Assembly: GCA_044376575.1 (NCBI GenBank)
Contig: JBILKR010000011.1
Coordinates: 12,927 to 76,926, forward strand
DNA length: 64,000 bases
Direction: 5' to 3'
Source of the DNA: BA4 sp044376575
Lineage (GTDB): Bacteria > Bacteroidota > Bacteroidia > CAIKAF01
Shown: in pieces, positions 24,875-34,868 of the stretch
Layout: each line of letters starts with the position of its first letter
How positions within the stretch are numbered: position 1 is the stretch's first letter
The notes under the pieces: model-generated
What the model was told of the DNA's origin: nothing
Seen by the model: only the letters and a program-made list of their open reading frames with translations
Databases searched by the model: none
Position numbers and translations under genes: made by a program

Positions 24875-26044
24875 TTATAGTTTAATCATTGAGGCCATAA
24901 AGAAGCCGTCTGAACCGTGAGTAGGGGAGATTCGTCTTGATTTTTCTAATTTGAAATCAGAATGTAGCTTCAGAAATGCTGCCATATTCTCTTCGTTTTC
25001 CATCGGTAAAATACTACAAGTTGAATAAATTAATCGGCCGCCTTTTTTCAGCATTACTGAATAACGATGTAAAATATCTTGTTGTGTTTTTACGATTGAT
25101 TGCAATGATTCCGGAGTTATCGAATATTTTATTTCTGGTTTTCTGCGTAGTGTTCCTAAACTGCTGCAGGGCACATCCAATAATATTTGATCAAATGTAT
25201 TTGTATGATTGCTGATAAACTCATCAGTAATTACCAACGCCTGAATACAAGTTGCCTTTGCGCGCTGAGCCCTGATTTTTAACTGTTCTATTTTATGTGA
25301 ATGAATATCTGTTGACCAAATATTCCCCTTGTTATTTAAAAGAGCTGCGATATGAAGTGATTTACCTCCGGCACCGCAACATCCGTCCAAAATATTCATA
25401 CCATCTTTGAGTTCCATAAATGGTGCTACCTGCTGTGACGATTCATCCTGTATTTCAAACCATCCTTTCTGATAGATCTCCCATTTGGTTAACTGAACTT
25501 TTTGATGGATACGTATAGCATCCCCAGGTAATAGTGTATAATTAACACTTAGTTCATCCAGTTTTTTACAAACTTTATCTTTTGTTGTAATCAGTGTATT
25601 GACGCGAATGCATGTGTCTGCCGGTTTCAGCATACTATGCCATTCTTCAAATGTATTTTCCTTATTCAATGGGTATAACCATTCCGGAACACTAACACGA
25701 ATATGTTCAGGAATTTTATCATTTAATATTTCTTGAATATGTTGGATGACCTCAGATGATAATTGATGCTCCTGAACAATCATCTGATCTTTCCATGCCT
25801 GAATGGCTACTTGTTTTTCTAAGGTAATTTCTTCTCCTGATTTTTCTAACAAGTATTCATAAAGTAATTTGTTACGAAGCACACCATAGAGCAGATTAAG
25901 AATTGTTTTTCTGTCGTTACTGCCCCATTCTTTATGGATGGCTGTCATTTTTCTTACAACATCTTCGCTTTGTTTTCCTTCAACAAGTATTGCGTGCAAC
26001 ATTGTTGCTGCATGCTGTTGATGGGCATGATAAAGTTTTTTCAT
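24875..26044 (-). CDS. RsmB/NOP family m5C RNA methyltransferase
   Basis: 389 residues. A helical N-terminal NusB-like region (1-130, HAAT...NDRKTILNLLYGVLRN) precedes the SAM domain: ILDGCCGAGGKSLHIAALL, TDIHSHKIEQL, LDVPCSSLGTLRRKPEIK (motif IV Cys) and IYSTCSILPMENEEN (catalytic motif VI Cys). It methylates cytosine C5 in RNA; the closest functional homologue is 16S rRNA C967 methyltransferase RsmB, but the target is inferred. It overlaps the MBL-fold gene upstream by 4 bases. Confidence 0.92.
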   Translation of the reverse strand: MKKLYHAHQQHAATMLHAILVEGKQSEDVVRKMTAIHKEWGSNDRKTILNLLYGVLRNKLLYEYLLEKSGEEITLEKQVAIQAWKDQMIVQEHQLSSEVIQHIQEILNDKIPEHIRVSVPEWLYPLNKENTFEEWHSMLKPADTCIRVNTLITTKDKVCKKLDELSVNYTLLPGDAIRIHQKVQLTKWEIYQKGWFEIQDESSQQVAPFMELKDGMNILDGCCGAGGKSLHIAALLNNKGNIWSTDIHSHKIEQLKIRAQRAKATCIQALVITDEFISNHTNTFDQILLDVPCSSLGTLRRKPEIKYSITPESLQSIVKTQQDILHRYSVMLKKGGRLIYSTCSILPMENEENMAAFLKLHSDFKLEKSRRISPTHGSDGFFMASMIKL

Positions 26045-26808
26045 GCTTCGTTCAATTCAACCCAGTGATAATGATCAAGCCATAATGCATGAGCCGGTGA
26101 TGGCAATGTTATTGTTGAAAAATCGGGATAAGTTACTCGCGCAAGTTTAGAAACCATTCCTGATGATTTTTTATTTTCATCGTGCGTGTTCAGTACCTGT
26201 AACGGTTGAAGTTGTTGGATTAGTTGTATTGCATTTTCTACTCCTGGATTGATCAATCCGCCAAGAAAAAAAGGCAGTGTAAAATGAGTAAAAGTAGTAA
26301 TCAATGCTACACAGCGCATAGGTTTTAATTGAGTCGCCATTTCTTCTGAAAGAAAAAATCCATGTGGCGCATAAAAAATATAATTTCCCTGATGCTGAAT
26401 AACAATTGCATGATAAATCGGATCAAGAAAGCGCTTCGGTGTTATTCTGGAAAAATGAAATCCATCATGGACAATTGATTGAGGAAAGGAAGGAATTTCG
26501 CCGATAGGTTGTGATGTTGTTTTTCTTAATCTTTTGATGGCAGGAGGAACGGCAAACCATTGTACCTGTTTATCCATCTTGCTCAATGTTTCTTCGTGAC
26601 AATGATCCGAATAGGGTTGAGATACAATCAATGCATCAACCTTGCCCAAATCCTCATAAGGTAATGGAGTGGTATTATGCCATTGCTGATTGAATGCCTT
26701 AAAGCCGTCAACCTCATCGCCCGATAGCCATGGATCTAACACGACGGTACGATTATTCCATCGAATCTGCCAACTGTTGTCCATGTTTAATCTTCTAATC
26801 TCCAGCAT
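26041..26808 (-). CDS. MBL-fold metallo-hydrolase-like protein
   Basis: 255 residues. The fold is visible from RWNNRTVVLDPWLSGDE (first strand) to the pattern LIVSQPYSDHCHEETL, but the canonical HxHxDH reads QPYSDH: the first two His are Gln and Tyr, and only Asp-His and a following His remain. Later blocks KRFLDPIYHAIV, IFYAPHGFF and LNTHDENKKSSG resemble a family of SQxxxDHxH MBL-like proteins found in cyanobacteria and plants. Metal binding is therefore likely reduced or different. Substrate unknown. It overlaps the RsmB gene by 4 bases. Confidence 0.72.
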   Translation of the reverse strand: MLEIRRLNMDNSWQIRWNNRTVVLDPWLSGDEVDGFKAFNQQWHNTTPLPYEDLGKVDALIVSQPYSDHCHEETLSKMDKQVQWFAVPPAIKRLRKTTSQPIGEIPSFPQSIVHDGFHFSRITPKRFLDPIYHAIVIQHQGNYIFYAPHGFFLSEEMATQLKPMRCVALITTFTHFTLPFFLGGLINPGVENAIQLIQQLQPLQVLNTHDENKKSSGMVSKLARVTYPDFSTITLPSPAHALWLDHYHWVELNEA

Positions 26809-26865
26809 GTTGAATATTTTATTTAATGATACAAAGAATCAATAACATTCATTTAATAGAATTGT

Positions 26866-29800
26866 TTACCTGTCATTCTGACGAATAATTTTACCACTAT
26901 ATTCTTCTCCATTTATCTCATTCTTACAAATAATTCTATACATTCCAGTTGCCAGATGACTGATAGAAATTTTTAATTCATTGGTCTGCTGAACAGGAGT
27001 TGAAAGAACTTTTCTACCTTGCATATCGAACAATGAAATACTCCCTTTTTCCATCATAAATGACCAGTTAACCGTAACCCATTGATTTGATGGATTGGGA
27101 TAAATTTGTAATTCCTGTGATACAATTTCTTCAATTCCCAACATGTTGAAAGTATAACAATTTGAGGTGTCATAACAGTTGTTTGCATCATTAATGATTA
27201 CGGCAAAATTTCCATTAACAGATGGTGTGAATGTTGCATTGGTCTCACCATTGATTATTGTACCATTGTCGCAATTTATCCATTGATATTGCATTCCGGC
27301 CGGTGCAGCCTGAAGTGAATTATTGTTTACCGGTGTGATGGATGCAGAAACATTGTACAAAGTTAATTGCATGGTGTCTGTATTTATACAGTTGTATGCA
27401 TTCACACCTGTTAATATGTACGTACTATTTGAACTGGGTATAAAAGGAATTCCGTTTTCTACCCCGTTATTCCAGCTGAATGTTGCATTGCCTAACCCAT
27501 ATAATGTAACTGGTTGTCCTTCGCATACCAGCAGATCCTGACCTGCATTGATGATTGGATGTGCATAAATTTGAAATGCTGAAACAAAATTTTCGCTCAC
27601 TGCAATTCCGTATTTGAATGCTGTTAATGTTACTGAATAGTTTCCTGCATTCCAGTTATTTGATGAAACACTATTCCCTTCTGCTGTATATGTATTTGTT
27701 CCGTTGGTGATGCTCCAGTGAATAGAATCAGCAGCAGTTCCTGTATAGAAAATTATTATTGGATCTCCCAGGCAATAGATGCTGTTTACCTGCATATCAA
27801 TTACCGGTATCTGTCGAATGACAACAGGATAATCTTCTACTTCTCCCAACTCAGTTCCGCAAGGATTTTCACTATTCCCCCAGTATCCCAATCGCACTCG
27901 CATTCGCAACGTATCATCAATTACAACATTGGAATTGGGAACAGTAAAGTTTGCCTGACCAATTGAGCCGGTATTCAAATCATTTACTACTAATTCAGTA
28001 GTTGTAAATTCAGCGTCTTTATCATAATCAATCCATACATGAAAATCATTGTCACTCCAACCTGTATTAAAATTTCCAATCGAAGTATATGTTGTATCTG
28101 TATAAAGCATAACAGGATAATTTGTAAAATACTGGTAGTTGGTATTTCCTGAATTATTGTTGTCAACATTTGCACAACGAAAACGATTGATGGCTAAATT
28201 ATAATCCACTGAAGTACCGGATGCGGCGCAGTATTCAAAAGGTTTTACTTCATACATGAATTTATAGGTTTCAGTTGTGTCGCCGGCATTACCAACAGCA
28301 TAAACTTTGAAGTACATTTTTGTACCTGCCGGATAGTCGGGAAGGGGAGTAGTGGTTTTCCATGTTCCTGCAGAAATTAAATTCATGGGAATACTGTTGG
28401 CAGGTGTAAAATTGGGTGTATTTATGGCCCAGCGGACAAATACACTGGTAAGTGTACCTGTATAATCAATCGATGAAGTTACATGTTGAGGCATCGTTAC
28501 TTTGGGCGTGGAGTAAGTGGGTGTATTGGTGATGCTTGTTTGCAAAAAAGCAGGAAAACTATTCCGGTTAGCAATCGAATATTCCCATAAACCTCTTCCC
28601 CATGTGGCTGCTTTCAATGTGTTTGAGCCCCAGTTAATTTCCAGGTCATTTACTGTAGTGTTTGGGAGTTCAGGATTGTAGAGTTGCCATGAAGTTCCGT
28701 TCATTGATTTTTTATACAATCCGATACGTGCACCAACATAAATGAATGATGAATCCGTGTGATCAATTACGACACTGGTAAGTGGCATATTATTAAGGTT
28801 GTAAGTGATGTTTTGCCAACTGCTGCCCAGGTTATGAGAAATAAAAATTTTATTGTTGTTGTTTTGATAATCACCATAAGTTACCACAATGGTGGAATCT
28901 CTGCGTGGATGGAAGGCAACATCGGTGATGCCTAAGTTGGGTAAATTATTTTTTATGCTCACAAATGAAACACCACCGTTAGTTGATAATTCAATGAATT
29001 CATTTCGTGCCGCAACAATTAAGTTGGAATTATTTTGTGCAATTACTGCATGAGAAATAGTTCCTGTAAAGTTTGGAGAACCTATGCTATCCCATGTAGT
29101 TCCGAAATTGGTGCTTTTATAAATATAATCTCCAAACGAATATACTTTCATGTGATCATTAGGATCAAATGCAAGTGGTGCCACCCATCCACCATCCTGT
29201 CCGGGTGGAGTACAATAGGCCACTGAATTTCCTCCATTGTAAGTTCTGATTCTCCCGCCATACTGATAACTACCAATGATCCAGTTTTCATTGAGCGGAT
29301 GAATGATGCCTTCCATTCCATCTGCTCCGAATGCTTCGAGCCATCCATTTTGTTTTCGTATACTGGTTCCGTTATCCTGCGATCCGCATATGGTAACATA
29401 GTGATTGGATTGCGATGTCCCTAAGCAATAATTTTCTCGCATTCCATTATTGTTGCTTAGTTTATGCCATGTGAGTCCGTTATCTGTAGATTTTGCAAGG
29501 TAACCATCCGTGCAAGCATAAAATACACCGTTAACGCAATCCATGTAATTACAATCGGCATGAACATATACATCACTATTTTGAAAAGCGTTGGCATTTC
29601 CGCCACCGCCGTGCTGAGCACTTCCTAGCGACCACCATGTACATTGTGTAAACGTGTATCCACCATTAGTGCTTCTGTTCAGGTCAACATATCCGGCAAT
29701 ATATATATTGGTATCTAAATCATTTACCATTGCTGCGCCTGCACCACCGGGAGGGTCACATTTAAAAGCGTAGGTACTGCCTTGATCTGTTGATTTCCAT

Positions 29801-30837
29801 AGTCCGTTATTTGAACCTAGGAATATACAATCCGGACAAATGGGAGAAACAGAAATTACGAGGTGGGCATCATTATTACCAGTAAGATTGGGCATGGCGG
29901 TATAGCTAACGCCCTGATTGGAAGATTTAAAAATTCGATTTTTATTTGATCCCCAGTAATAGCCGTCATAGAAATATACAATGTTATCGTTGGTTGGATG
30001 AAACTCAATATCAGTAATATCACCGGTAGGATAAAGCTGTGTCCAGGTTTGCAGGTCATTAGTAGATCTGAATATTCCTTTGTTGGTTCCAATAAAAACC
30101 AACCCGTGAACACGAGGATGATATTCTATGCGATAGATCTGAAAATTGGATCCGAGTCCGCCGTAACCCAACACAGAAGGATTAAAATTAGTTGGTGTAA
30201 AAGTGGTGCCTCCATCAGTTGACCGGTATATTCCGAAAGAGGTTCCGTTAGTGGCGTTACGCACATTGATAAGTACAGAGTCGAAATGTGAAGGAGAAGC
30301 TGCCATGGTATTCACTCCTGAGGCAGGCAGAAAATCAGTATGGTGTTCCCATGTAGCCCCATTGTTGTTGGTACGCCATAAACCACCACTACGTGATCCC
30401 AGATAAATCTGTTGCGAATTATTAGGATTGACTTCAACAAATTCAAGTCGACCCAATCCCACAGAATAATGCCCTGTAATGATTCCAACGGTATCAGGTC
30501 CGAGGTTATTCCATCCTCCGTTAAGAAATAAAGATGCAGATGTATTTGCCTGTTCGCTTTTCAGGATATCATATTTTTTAAAAGGGAGATAATGATCTAC
30601 CATGCGATTCCCTGAAGGATAGTAGAGCGGTTCATTTTCATATTTCCAGCGAAGATAGGGCTTGTATCCACTGCCTTTCCCTTGATCATGATTTTGAAAA
30701 TAAGCTTCTGCTGAATCTACTACCGTATAAAAATTGATGGAATAATCTTTCATCATTTCCAGGTAAGCAGGTCGCTGTGCATTCGCTGAAAGGGTAAATA
30801 TGATGATGGCCAAAATACCAGATAACTGTTTTAACAT
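26866..30837 (-). CDS. Large T9SS type A cargo with sialidase-like repeats and GEVED domain
   Basis: 1323 residues. Signal peptide 1-20 (MLKQLSGILAIIIFTLSANA). Residues about 100-760 form a BNR/sialidase or VPS10-like beta-propeller with repeated STDGGTTF, STDQGSTY and SHNLGSSW signatures. A GEVED domain follows (about 870-1005, WSDNDFHVWIDYDKDAEF and CGTELGEVEDYPVVI), then two short Ig/PKD-like modules and a type A sorting domain (last 85 residues: IYPNPSNQWVTVNWS, ISLFDMQGRKV, LATGMYRIICKN). So it is exported and attached to the cell surface by the type IX system. No catalytic sialidase Arg triad could be located, so binding rather than hydrolysis is as likely. Confidence 0.9.
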   Translation of the reverse strand: MLKQLSGILAIIIFTLSANAQRPAYLEMMKDYSINFYTVVDSAEAYFQNHDQGKGSGYKPYLRWKYENEPLYYPSGNRMVDHYLPFKKYDILKSEQANTSASLFLNGGWNNLGPDTVGIITGHYSVGLGRLEFVEVNPNNSQQIYLGSRSGGLWRTNNNGATWEHHTDFLPASGVNTMAASPSHFDSVLINVRNATNGTSFGIYRSTDGGTTFTPTNFNPSVLGYGGLGSNFQIYRIEYHPRVHGLVFIGTNKGIFRSTNDLQTWTQLYPTGDITDIEFHPTNDNIVYFYDGYYWGSNKNRIFKSSNQGVSYTAMPNLTGNNDAHLVISVSPICPDCIFLGSNNGLWKSTDQGSTYAFKCDPPGGAGAAMVNDLDTNIYIAGYVDLNRSTNGGYTFTQCTWWSLGSAQHGGGGNANAFQNSDVYVHADCNYMDCVNGVFYACTDGYLAKSTDNGLTWHKLSNNNGMRENYCLGTSQSNHYVTICGSQDNGTSIRKQNGWLEAFGADGMEGIIHPLNENWIIGSYQYGGRIRTYNGGNSVAYCTPPGQDGGWVAPLAFDPNDHMKVYSFGDYIYKSTNFGTTWDSIGSPNFTGTISHAVIAQNNSNLIVAARNEFIELSTNGGVSFVSIKNNLPNLGITDVAFHPRRDSTIVVTYGDYQNNNNKIFISHNLGSSWQNITYNLNNMPLTSVVIDHTDSSFIYVGARIGLYKKSMNGTSWQLYNPELPNTTVNDLEINWGSNTLKAATWGRGLWEYSIANRNSFPAFLQTSITNTPTYSTPKVTMPQHVTSSIDYTGTLTSVFVRWAINTPNFTPANSIPMNLISAGTWKTTTPLPDYPAGTKMYFKVYAVGNAGDTTETYKFMYEVKPFEYCAASGTSVDYNLAINRFRCANVDNNNSGNTNYQYFTNYPVMLYTDTTYTSIGNFNTGWSDNDFHVWIDYDKDAEFTTTELVVNDLNTGSIGQANFTVPNSNVVIDDTLRMRVRLGYWGNSENPCGTELGEVEDYPVVIRQIPVIDMQVNSIYCLGDPIIIFYTGTAADSIHWSITNGTNTYTAEGNSVSSNNWNAGNYSVTLTAFKYGIAVSENFVSAFQIYAHPIINAGQDLLVCEGQPVTLYGLGNATFSWNNGVENGIPFIPSSNSTYILTGVNAYNCINTDTMQLTLYNVSASITPVNNNSLQAAPAGMQYQWINCDNGTIINGETNATFTPSVNGNFAVIINDANNCYDTSNCYTFNMLGIEEIVSQELQIYPNPSNQWVTVNWSFMMEKGSISLFDMQGRKVLSTPVQQTNELKISISHLATGMYRIICKNEINGEEYSGKIIRQNDR

Positions 30838-30931
30838 GCAAAAATAATTTGCATTAAAGGTAAAAATTGAAAGTTAAAATAACGAGTATTGTTGTTATAA
30901 GATATTTTTAATTGTAGAATTATTTTAAACT

Positions 30932-31426
30932 TTAATCATTGTCTTGTTCAGTTTCTTTTTCATTCTCATTCTGATAAATTGATTGATTATTGTTTATCTC
31001 TGTATGTCTTATCAGACCACCTAAATATCCTGTTCTAGCAACAATTCCAAAACTAATGATGGATAAAAATAAAATAACGAAAGCCAATGTATGGCTTATC
31101 TTCTCTTTTTTAATGGTAAAGAAATTTCCTGCCAGAGAAATCACACCCAAGATGATGAATGAAATCAATGCGATTTTTGCCATGTCTTCATGTTGGTCAA
31201 TCAGACTGGTAGCCACCCCTTGAATATTTTCTACGGTTTCTTCAGCACCTTCACCCGTGGCATAAGCAATTCCAGCACCAATGCCAGAGAGTATAAAAAG
31301 ATTATAGGCAGCAATTTTAGTTTGGTTACTTTTTGACCACATCCCGTGTATTAAAACAAGTGCTCCCATAACAGCACCAAATATTGGAAGGTGGGTAATC
31401 ATCAGATGGATGTGGGTTGAATTCAT
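30932..31426 (-). CDS. Four-helix membrane protein with N-terminal His motif
   Basis: 164 residues. Hydrophobic segments at about 14-30, 42-58, 88-106 and 115-133, with a charged C-terminal tail (NENEKETEQDND). The N-terminus NSTHIHLMITHLPIFGA has three histidines next to the first membrane segment, and the loop after segment 2 is YATGEGAEETVE. This pattern recurs in Bacteroidota small membrane proteins that resemble DUF2231, whose His residues may bind haem or metal. Function unknown. It stands alone, with 93 and 244 bases of non-coding DNA on its sides. Confidence 0.6.
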   Translation of the reverse strand: MNSTHIHLMITHLPIFGAVMGALVLIHGMWSKSNQTKIAAYNLFILSGIGAGIAYATGEGAEETVENIQGVATSLIDQHEDMAKIALISFIILGVISLAGNFFTIKKEKISHTLAFVILFLSIISFGIVARTGYLGGLIRHTEINNNQSIYQNENEKETEQDND

Positions 31427-31670
31427 ATGAATCTATTTTTATCAAAGGTCTATTGATTATCTTTTTCAAACTATGACAAAATTTATAATGTACGTGAATG
31501 TGTTACAAATTATTGTTAATTAATCTCAGGTTGAGATTGTTTTCGCTTAGTATAGTAAACATGTATGAAATATTTTAAGTTTAATAAATTAAAATTGCTT
31601 TACTTTTATTTCTAACTACATTTTAATTGTTACAGAATATTTACATATTTTAGTATCTAAATCAATTTCA

Positions 31671-32150
31671 ATGAAAAAATTATTTTTGCTACTTGGTATT
31701 ACTATGTTCTTGTTTTCATGTGAACAAATTGAGGAACCAACCAGTCCTGTATTAATTCCTTTTGATGGTGGAGATTTTTATATCTATCCAGATGAAAACA
31801 ATATGATTTTTAATTGGGGTACTTCTGGATTATTTATAGGTGCCGTTGATACTGTGAATGGAGAAGCTAACACACAATTAATTGTAGATGCTGATTCCAA
31901 TGCAAGTGCTGCAAAATATTGTGATGAGCTTGTAGCCTATGGTTTTGATGACTGGTATATGCCTTCATACAAGGAGATGGAAGCGGTAAAGAAGAATATT
32001 GATAAATTGCCAAGTATTGTTGGTGGAATGTACTGGACAAGTTCTGAAATTCATTTAGATTATGCTCGTTCTATTTTTATTAATTTTTCTCACACATATA
32101 GTCCAATAAAATCGAATACTTACAAATGCCTTTGTGCGAGAAAAGACTAA
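31671..32150 (+). CDS. Lipoprotein with DUF1566/Lcl-type C-terminal domain
   Basis: 159 residues. Signal peptide II: MKKLFLLLGITMFLFSC, lipobox LFSC, then EQIEEP. The mature part contains the Lcl/DUF1566 hallmark WYMPSYKEMEAVKKN followed by YWTSSEIHLDYAR and an aromatic-rich C-terminus ending CLCARK. The domain is found in Bacteroidota surface proteins and fimbrillin-like adhesins, where its role is unclear. A bidirectional terminator hairpin ends the gene. Confidence 0.75.
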   Translation: MKKLFLLLGITMFLFSCEQIEEPTSPVLIPFDGGDFYIYPDENNMIFNWGTSGLFIGAVDTVNGEANTQLIVDADSNASAAKYCDELVAYGFDDWYMPSYKEMEAVKKNIDKLPSIVGGMYWTSSEIHLDYARSIFINFSHTYSPIKSNTYKCLCARKD

Positions 32151-32169
32151 TCAAATTTTTATTAAAAAA

Positions 32170-32192
32170 GGCTCTGAATTTAATTCAGAGCC
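32170..32192. terminator. Bidirectional intrinsic terminator
   Basis: 11-bp perfect inverted repeat GGCTCTGAATT / AATTCAGAGCC with A-tract before and T-tract after, serving the lipoprotein gene on the plus strand and the outer membrane gene on the minus strand. Confidence 0.9.
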
Positions 32193-32202
32193 TTTTTTTT
32201 GT

Positions 32203-33108
32203 TTAAAAATGAAATGTCATTCTTAATGTAGCAGCAGGTCCAAACAGCGAGTTGATATTGTCAGTATCAATTGCAAATCCTGTATTGCCGGCTTCTTCAG
32301 TTGTTTGTTCACCAACAATATAGTTTGTTCCGTCAAATTCTATAGATTCAGTTTTTTGTATGGTCTTGGAAGCACTAACCAATGCGATACCCCATCCAAA
32401 CTCACCTCCAACAGACATCTTCGGAAGGAAAAAATATTCAGCGCCAATAAATCCTCTTATTCCAAATCGAAATGTTGTAGGGTTTGATTTGTCAATTACT
32501 CTTGCTACGTTTCCATAAGTGTCTGTAGTGATGTTGTTAACTCCCAGGTCATCAGCTGTAGCATCAATAAAAACAGGAGTAGTAGCATTCGGATCTAACC
32601 CATTTCCGTAAGTAAAATTCCAGTTTTCAGTAGAAACACCAAATCCCAGTTCACCTCCCCAGAAACCCTGTAACCTACCTTTCCCTTTTCTCCATTCTAC
32701 TCCGCCCGATAGTCCGAGATTAAATCTTGAATGCTGATATTCATTTTTTACAGTTTCATTTGGATCCGGAAACACCGGACTGGTAGCATTTCGATCGTTA
32801 ACCAGCTTCGCATCTGTTTCAGTTGTATAACCGATACGCAATGAACCTCTATATACTCTTTTATCGGTATAAAAGTATTTCCCAGTTACGGTTTGATTGG
32901 ATGTCAGAAAATTCCATTCAGGTGCAGTATTTAATCCATTGCCACCAATAAGATTTCCTGCAAAGCTTAAAAAGGGAGTAGCATCGATGCCCACAGCCCA
33001 ATCGCCTGCTTCAGGTAAAATGACTTCTCCTTTTTTGTTCGTTAGTTGTTGACTATAACCAGCCACACTAAAGACCATCGAAATAAACATGATTTGAATT
33101 TTTCTCAT
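32203..33108 (-). CDS. Outer membrane beta-barrel protein
   Basis: 301 residues with a Sec signal peptide (cleavage near GYSQ). The mature part alternates amphipathic strands with turns rich in Gly, Asn and Asp, and ends in the aromatic MTFHF, typical of barrel insertion. Recognisable strands include WAVGIDATPFLSFAG, SLRIGYTTETDA and MSVGGEFGWGIALV. No specific family is recognised; it fits the small Bacteroidota outer membrane proteins annotated as porin-like or OmpA-N-like. It is monocistronic and ends in a shared terminator. Confidence 0.75.
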   Translation of the reverse strand: MRKIQIMFISMVFSVAGYSQQLTNKKGEVILPEAGDWAVGIDATPFLSFAGNLIGGNGLNTAPEWNFLTSNQTVTGKYFYTDKRVYRGSLRIGYTTETDAKLVNDRNATSPVFPDPNETVKNEYQHSRFNLGLSGGVEWRKGKGRLQGFWGGELGFGVSTENWNFTYGNGLDPNATTPVFIDATADDLGVNNITTDTYGNVARVIDKSNPTTFRFGIRGFIGAEYFFLPKMSVGGEFGWGIALVSASKTIQKTESIEFDGTNYIVGEQTTEEAGNTGFAIDTDNINSLFGPAATLRMTFHF

Positions 33109-33301
33109 AACATTTAGTTTTAAATTGGCACAATGTTATGTAGCTATTGTCTGCCAATCAATAGAATAAATGCTATAAGCGTTTTGCTATGGAACAAATA
33201 CGATATGCTTACTTTTCTTGAAAATCAAGAGTTATCGGTAATAATCATGAAAAGCGAAAAAAAATGAAACAGCGTGATGAAAATAAATGGGATAAATACG
33301 A

Positions 33302-33970
33302 TTATTTTTTTTCTGTAGGAACGGTGGCAAGTATAGTCTGACTTCCTTTAACAATGTCACCAATTTTTACATTGATTTTACTGTCTAAGGGAATAAAAAT
33401 ATCAACCCTTGATCCAAATTTAATAAATCCGAATTCATTAGATTGTTTTACAATTATTCCTTCCTGTGCATAGCAACATATTTTTCTGGCTAGTATTCCT
33501 GCAATCTGGCGGAATAATATTTTTCTTCCGTCTGATCTTCTTACAACAATTGTTGATCTTTCATTTTCAGTAGATGACTTGGGATGCCATGCTACAAGGT
33601 ATTTCCCGGGATGATATTTGTAGTATTCAACTTCGCCGGCAACAGGATACCAATTCATGTGCACATTAAAGGGACTCATAAATACAGAAATCTGAATTAC
33701 TTCTTCTTGTAAGTATTCTGTTTCTGTTGTTTTTTCAATAACTACAATTTTTCCGTCAGCCGGACTTATTATCATTTCACTTCCTGTTACCCCTTCTCTA
33801 TATGGTTTTCTGAAAAACTGAAGCAATATGATAAAGATGAAAAGTAACAGCGTGCTGACGATTGCAGTAATTACTAAAGCAACATCAAGATATATAAGCA
33901 TTGCTGTAATCAATATCCAAAGTGAAAAACTTGTGATAAGCCAGGATCTGCCTTCTTTATGAATTCCCAT
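33302..33970 (-). CDS. psd: Phosphatidylserine decarboxylase
   Basis: 222 residues, matching the short PSD-A form. N-terminal membrane segments (about 12-50) are followed by SPADGKIVV (Asp72), NVHMNWYPV (His104) and the self-cleavage site FGSR (Gly186-Ser187), which forms the pyruvoyl cofactor; the D-H-S triad is complete. It makes phosphatidylethanolamine from phosphatidylserine at the inner membrane. It begins 3 bases after cdsA ends, forming a two-gene phospholipid unit. Confidence 0.95.
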   Translation of the reverse strand: MGIHKEGRSWLITSFSLWILITAMLIYLDVALVITAIVSTLLLFIFIILLQFFRKPYREGVTGSEMIISPADGKIVVIEKTTETEYLQEEVIQISVFMSPFNVHMNWYPVAGEVEYYKYHPGKYLVAWHPKSSTENERSTIVVRRSDGRKILFRQIAGILARKICCYAQEGIIVKQSNEFGFIKFGSRVDIFIPLDSKINVKIGDIVKGSQTILATVPTEKK

Positions 33971-33973
33971 AAT

Positions 33974-34789
33974 TTATAAGATCAAATAATTCCATGTTTT
34001 TAAAAGAAAAAAATAAATTGGTGCCGTAAAAAAAACTGCATCAAATCGATCAAGAATGCCACCATGTCCCGGCAATAATGAACCTGAATCTTTTACTCCC
34101 GATTTTCTTTTTAAAACAGATTCAAAAAGATCGGAAGCAATGGCTATTGGCGATAGGATGAGTGCAGTTAACAACCACATCCACCATGTAAAAGACCCCA
34201 ACCAATAATAAATAATTACACCTGCTAGCATTGAAAAAACAATTCCACCGATGGCACCTTCTATTGTTTTTCCTGCACTGATTTCAGGAGCCAGTTTATT
34301 TTTACCTATCAATCTTCCTGTAAGATATGCAAAAGTATCATTCACCCATAACAAAATAAAGAATGGTATCAAATGCATCCATCCCGGTGTTGCATGATAA
34401 TAATCGTTTTTGCCAATATCCAAGAGTAAGCTAAATGGAAGAACTATCCAGAAAACAGGAAAGAAAACAGAGATGATTTTATTCCAAGTCTTTTCATTTT
34501 TTTGAAACATTCCAATCATTAATCCCGCAATTCCTAAGGGGATGATAATATCCATCGGTTCAAGAAAATCTACAAAATAAACCAGGGGTAGTGCAAAACA
34601 GAATAGAGAACTCAATTGCGAAACTGAAGTATCCTGAATTCTTGATGTGAGGTTGAAATATTCGCGTAAACTCAACCAGGTGATGATAGTGAACAAACCC
34701 AATAAATAGTAAGAACCGGCTAACATTCCTGAAATCATTACAAATACAAACAACGCGCCAGTGATGGTTCTTTGAATTAAGTTATTCAT
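33974..34789 (-). CDS. cdsA: Phosphatidate cytidylyltransferase
   Basis: 271-residue integral membrane enzyme that converts phosphatidate and CTP to CDP-diacylglycerol. Eight hydrophobic segments. The signature is complete: KRKSGVKDSGSLLPGHGGILDRFDA, in which the D-K-D and GHGG/DRFD residues bind metal and CTP. It provides the precursor for psd downstream, so the two genes form one lipid pathway step. It is divergent from the M1 peptidase gene with 79 bases between the starts. A -7-like TATTTTCG lies 4 bases before the ATG. Confidence 0.95.
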   Translation of the reverse strand: MNNLIQRTITGALFVFVMISGMLAGSYYLLGLFTIITWLSLREYFNLTSRIQDTSVSQLSSLFCFALPLVYFVDFLEPMDIIIPLGIAGLMIGMFQKNEKTWNKIISVFFPVFWIVLPFSLLLDIGKNDYYHATPGWMHLIPFFILLWVNDTFAYLTGRLIGKNKLAPEISAGKTIEGAIGGIVFSMLAGVIIYYWLGSFTWWMWLLTALILSPIAIASDLFESVLKRKSGVKDSGSLLPGHGGILDRFDAVFFTAPIYFFLLKTWNYLIL

Positions 34790-34868
34790 CCTGCGAAAAT
34801 AAGCAAAATAAATTGTATGATTAAATATGTATTTTTATTGCTCGATTCTAATGATAAATATTGTTGAT

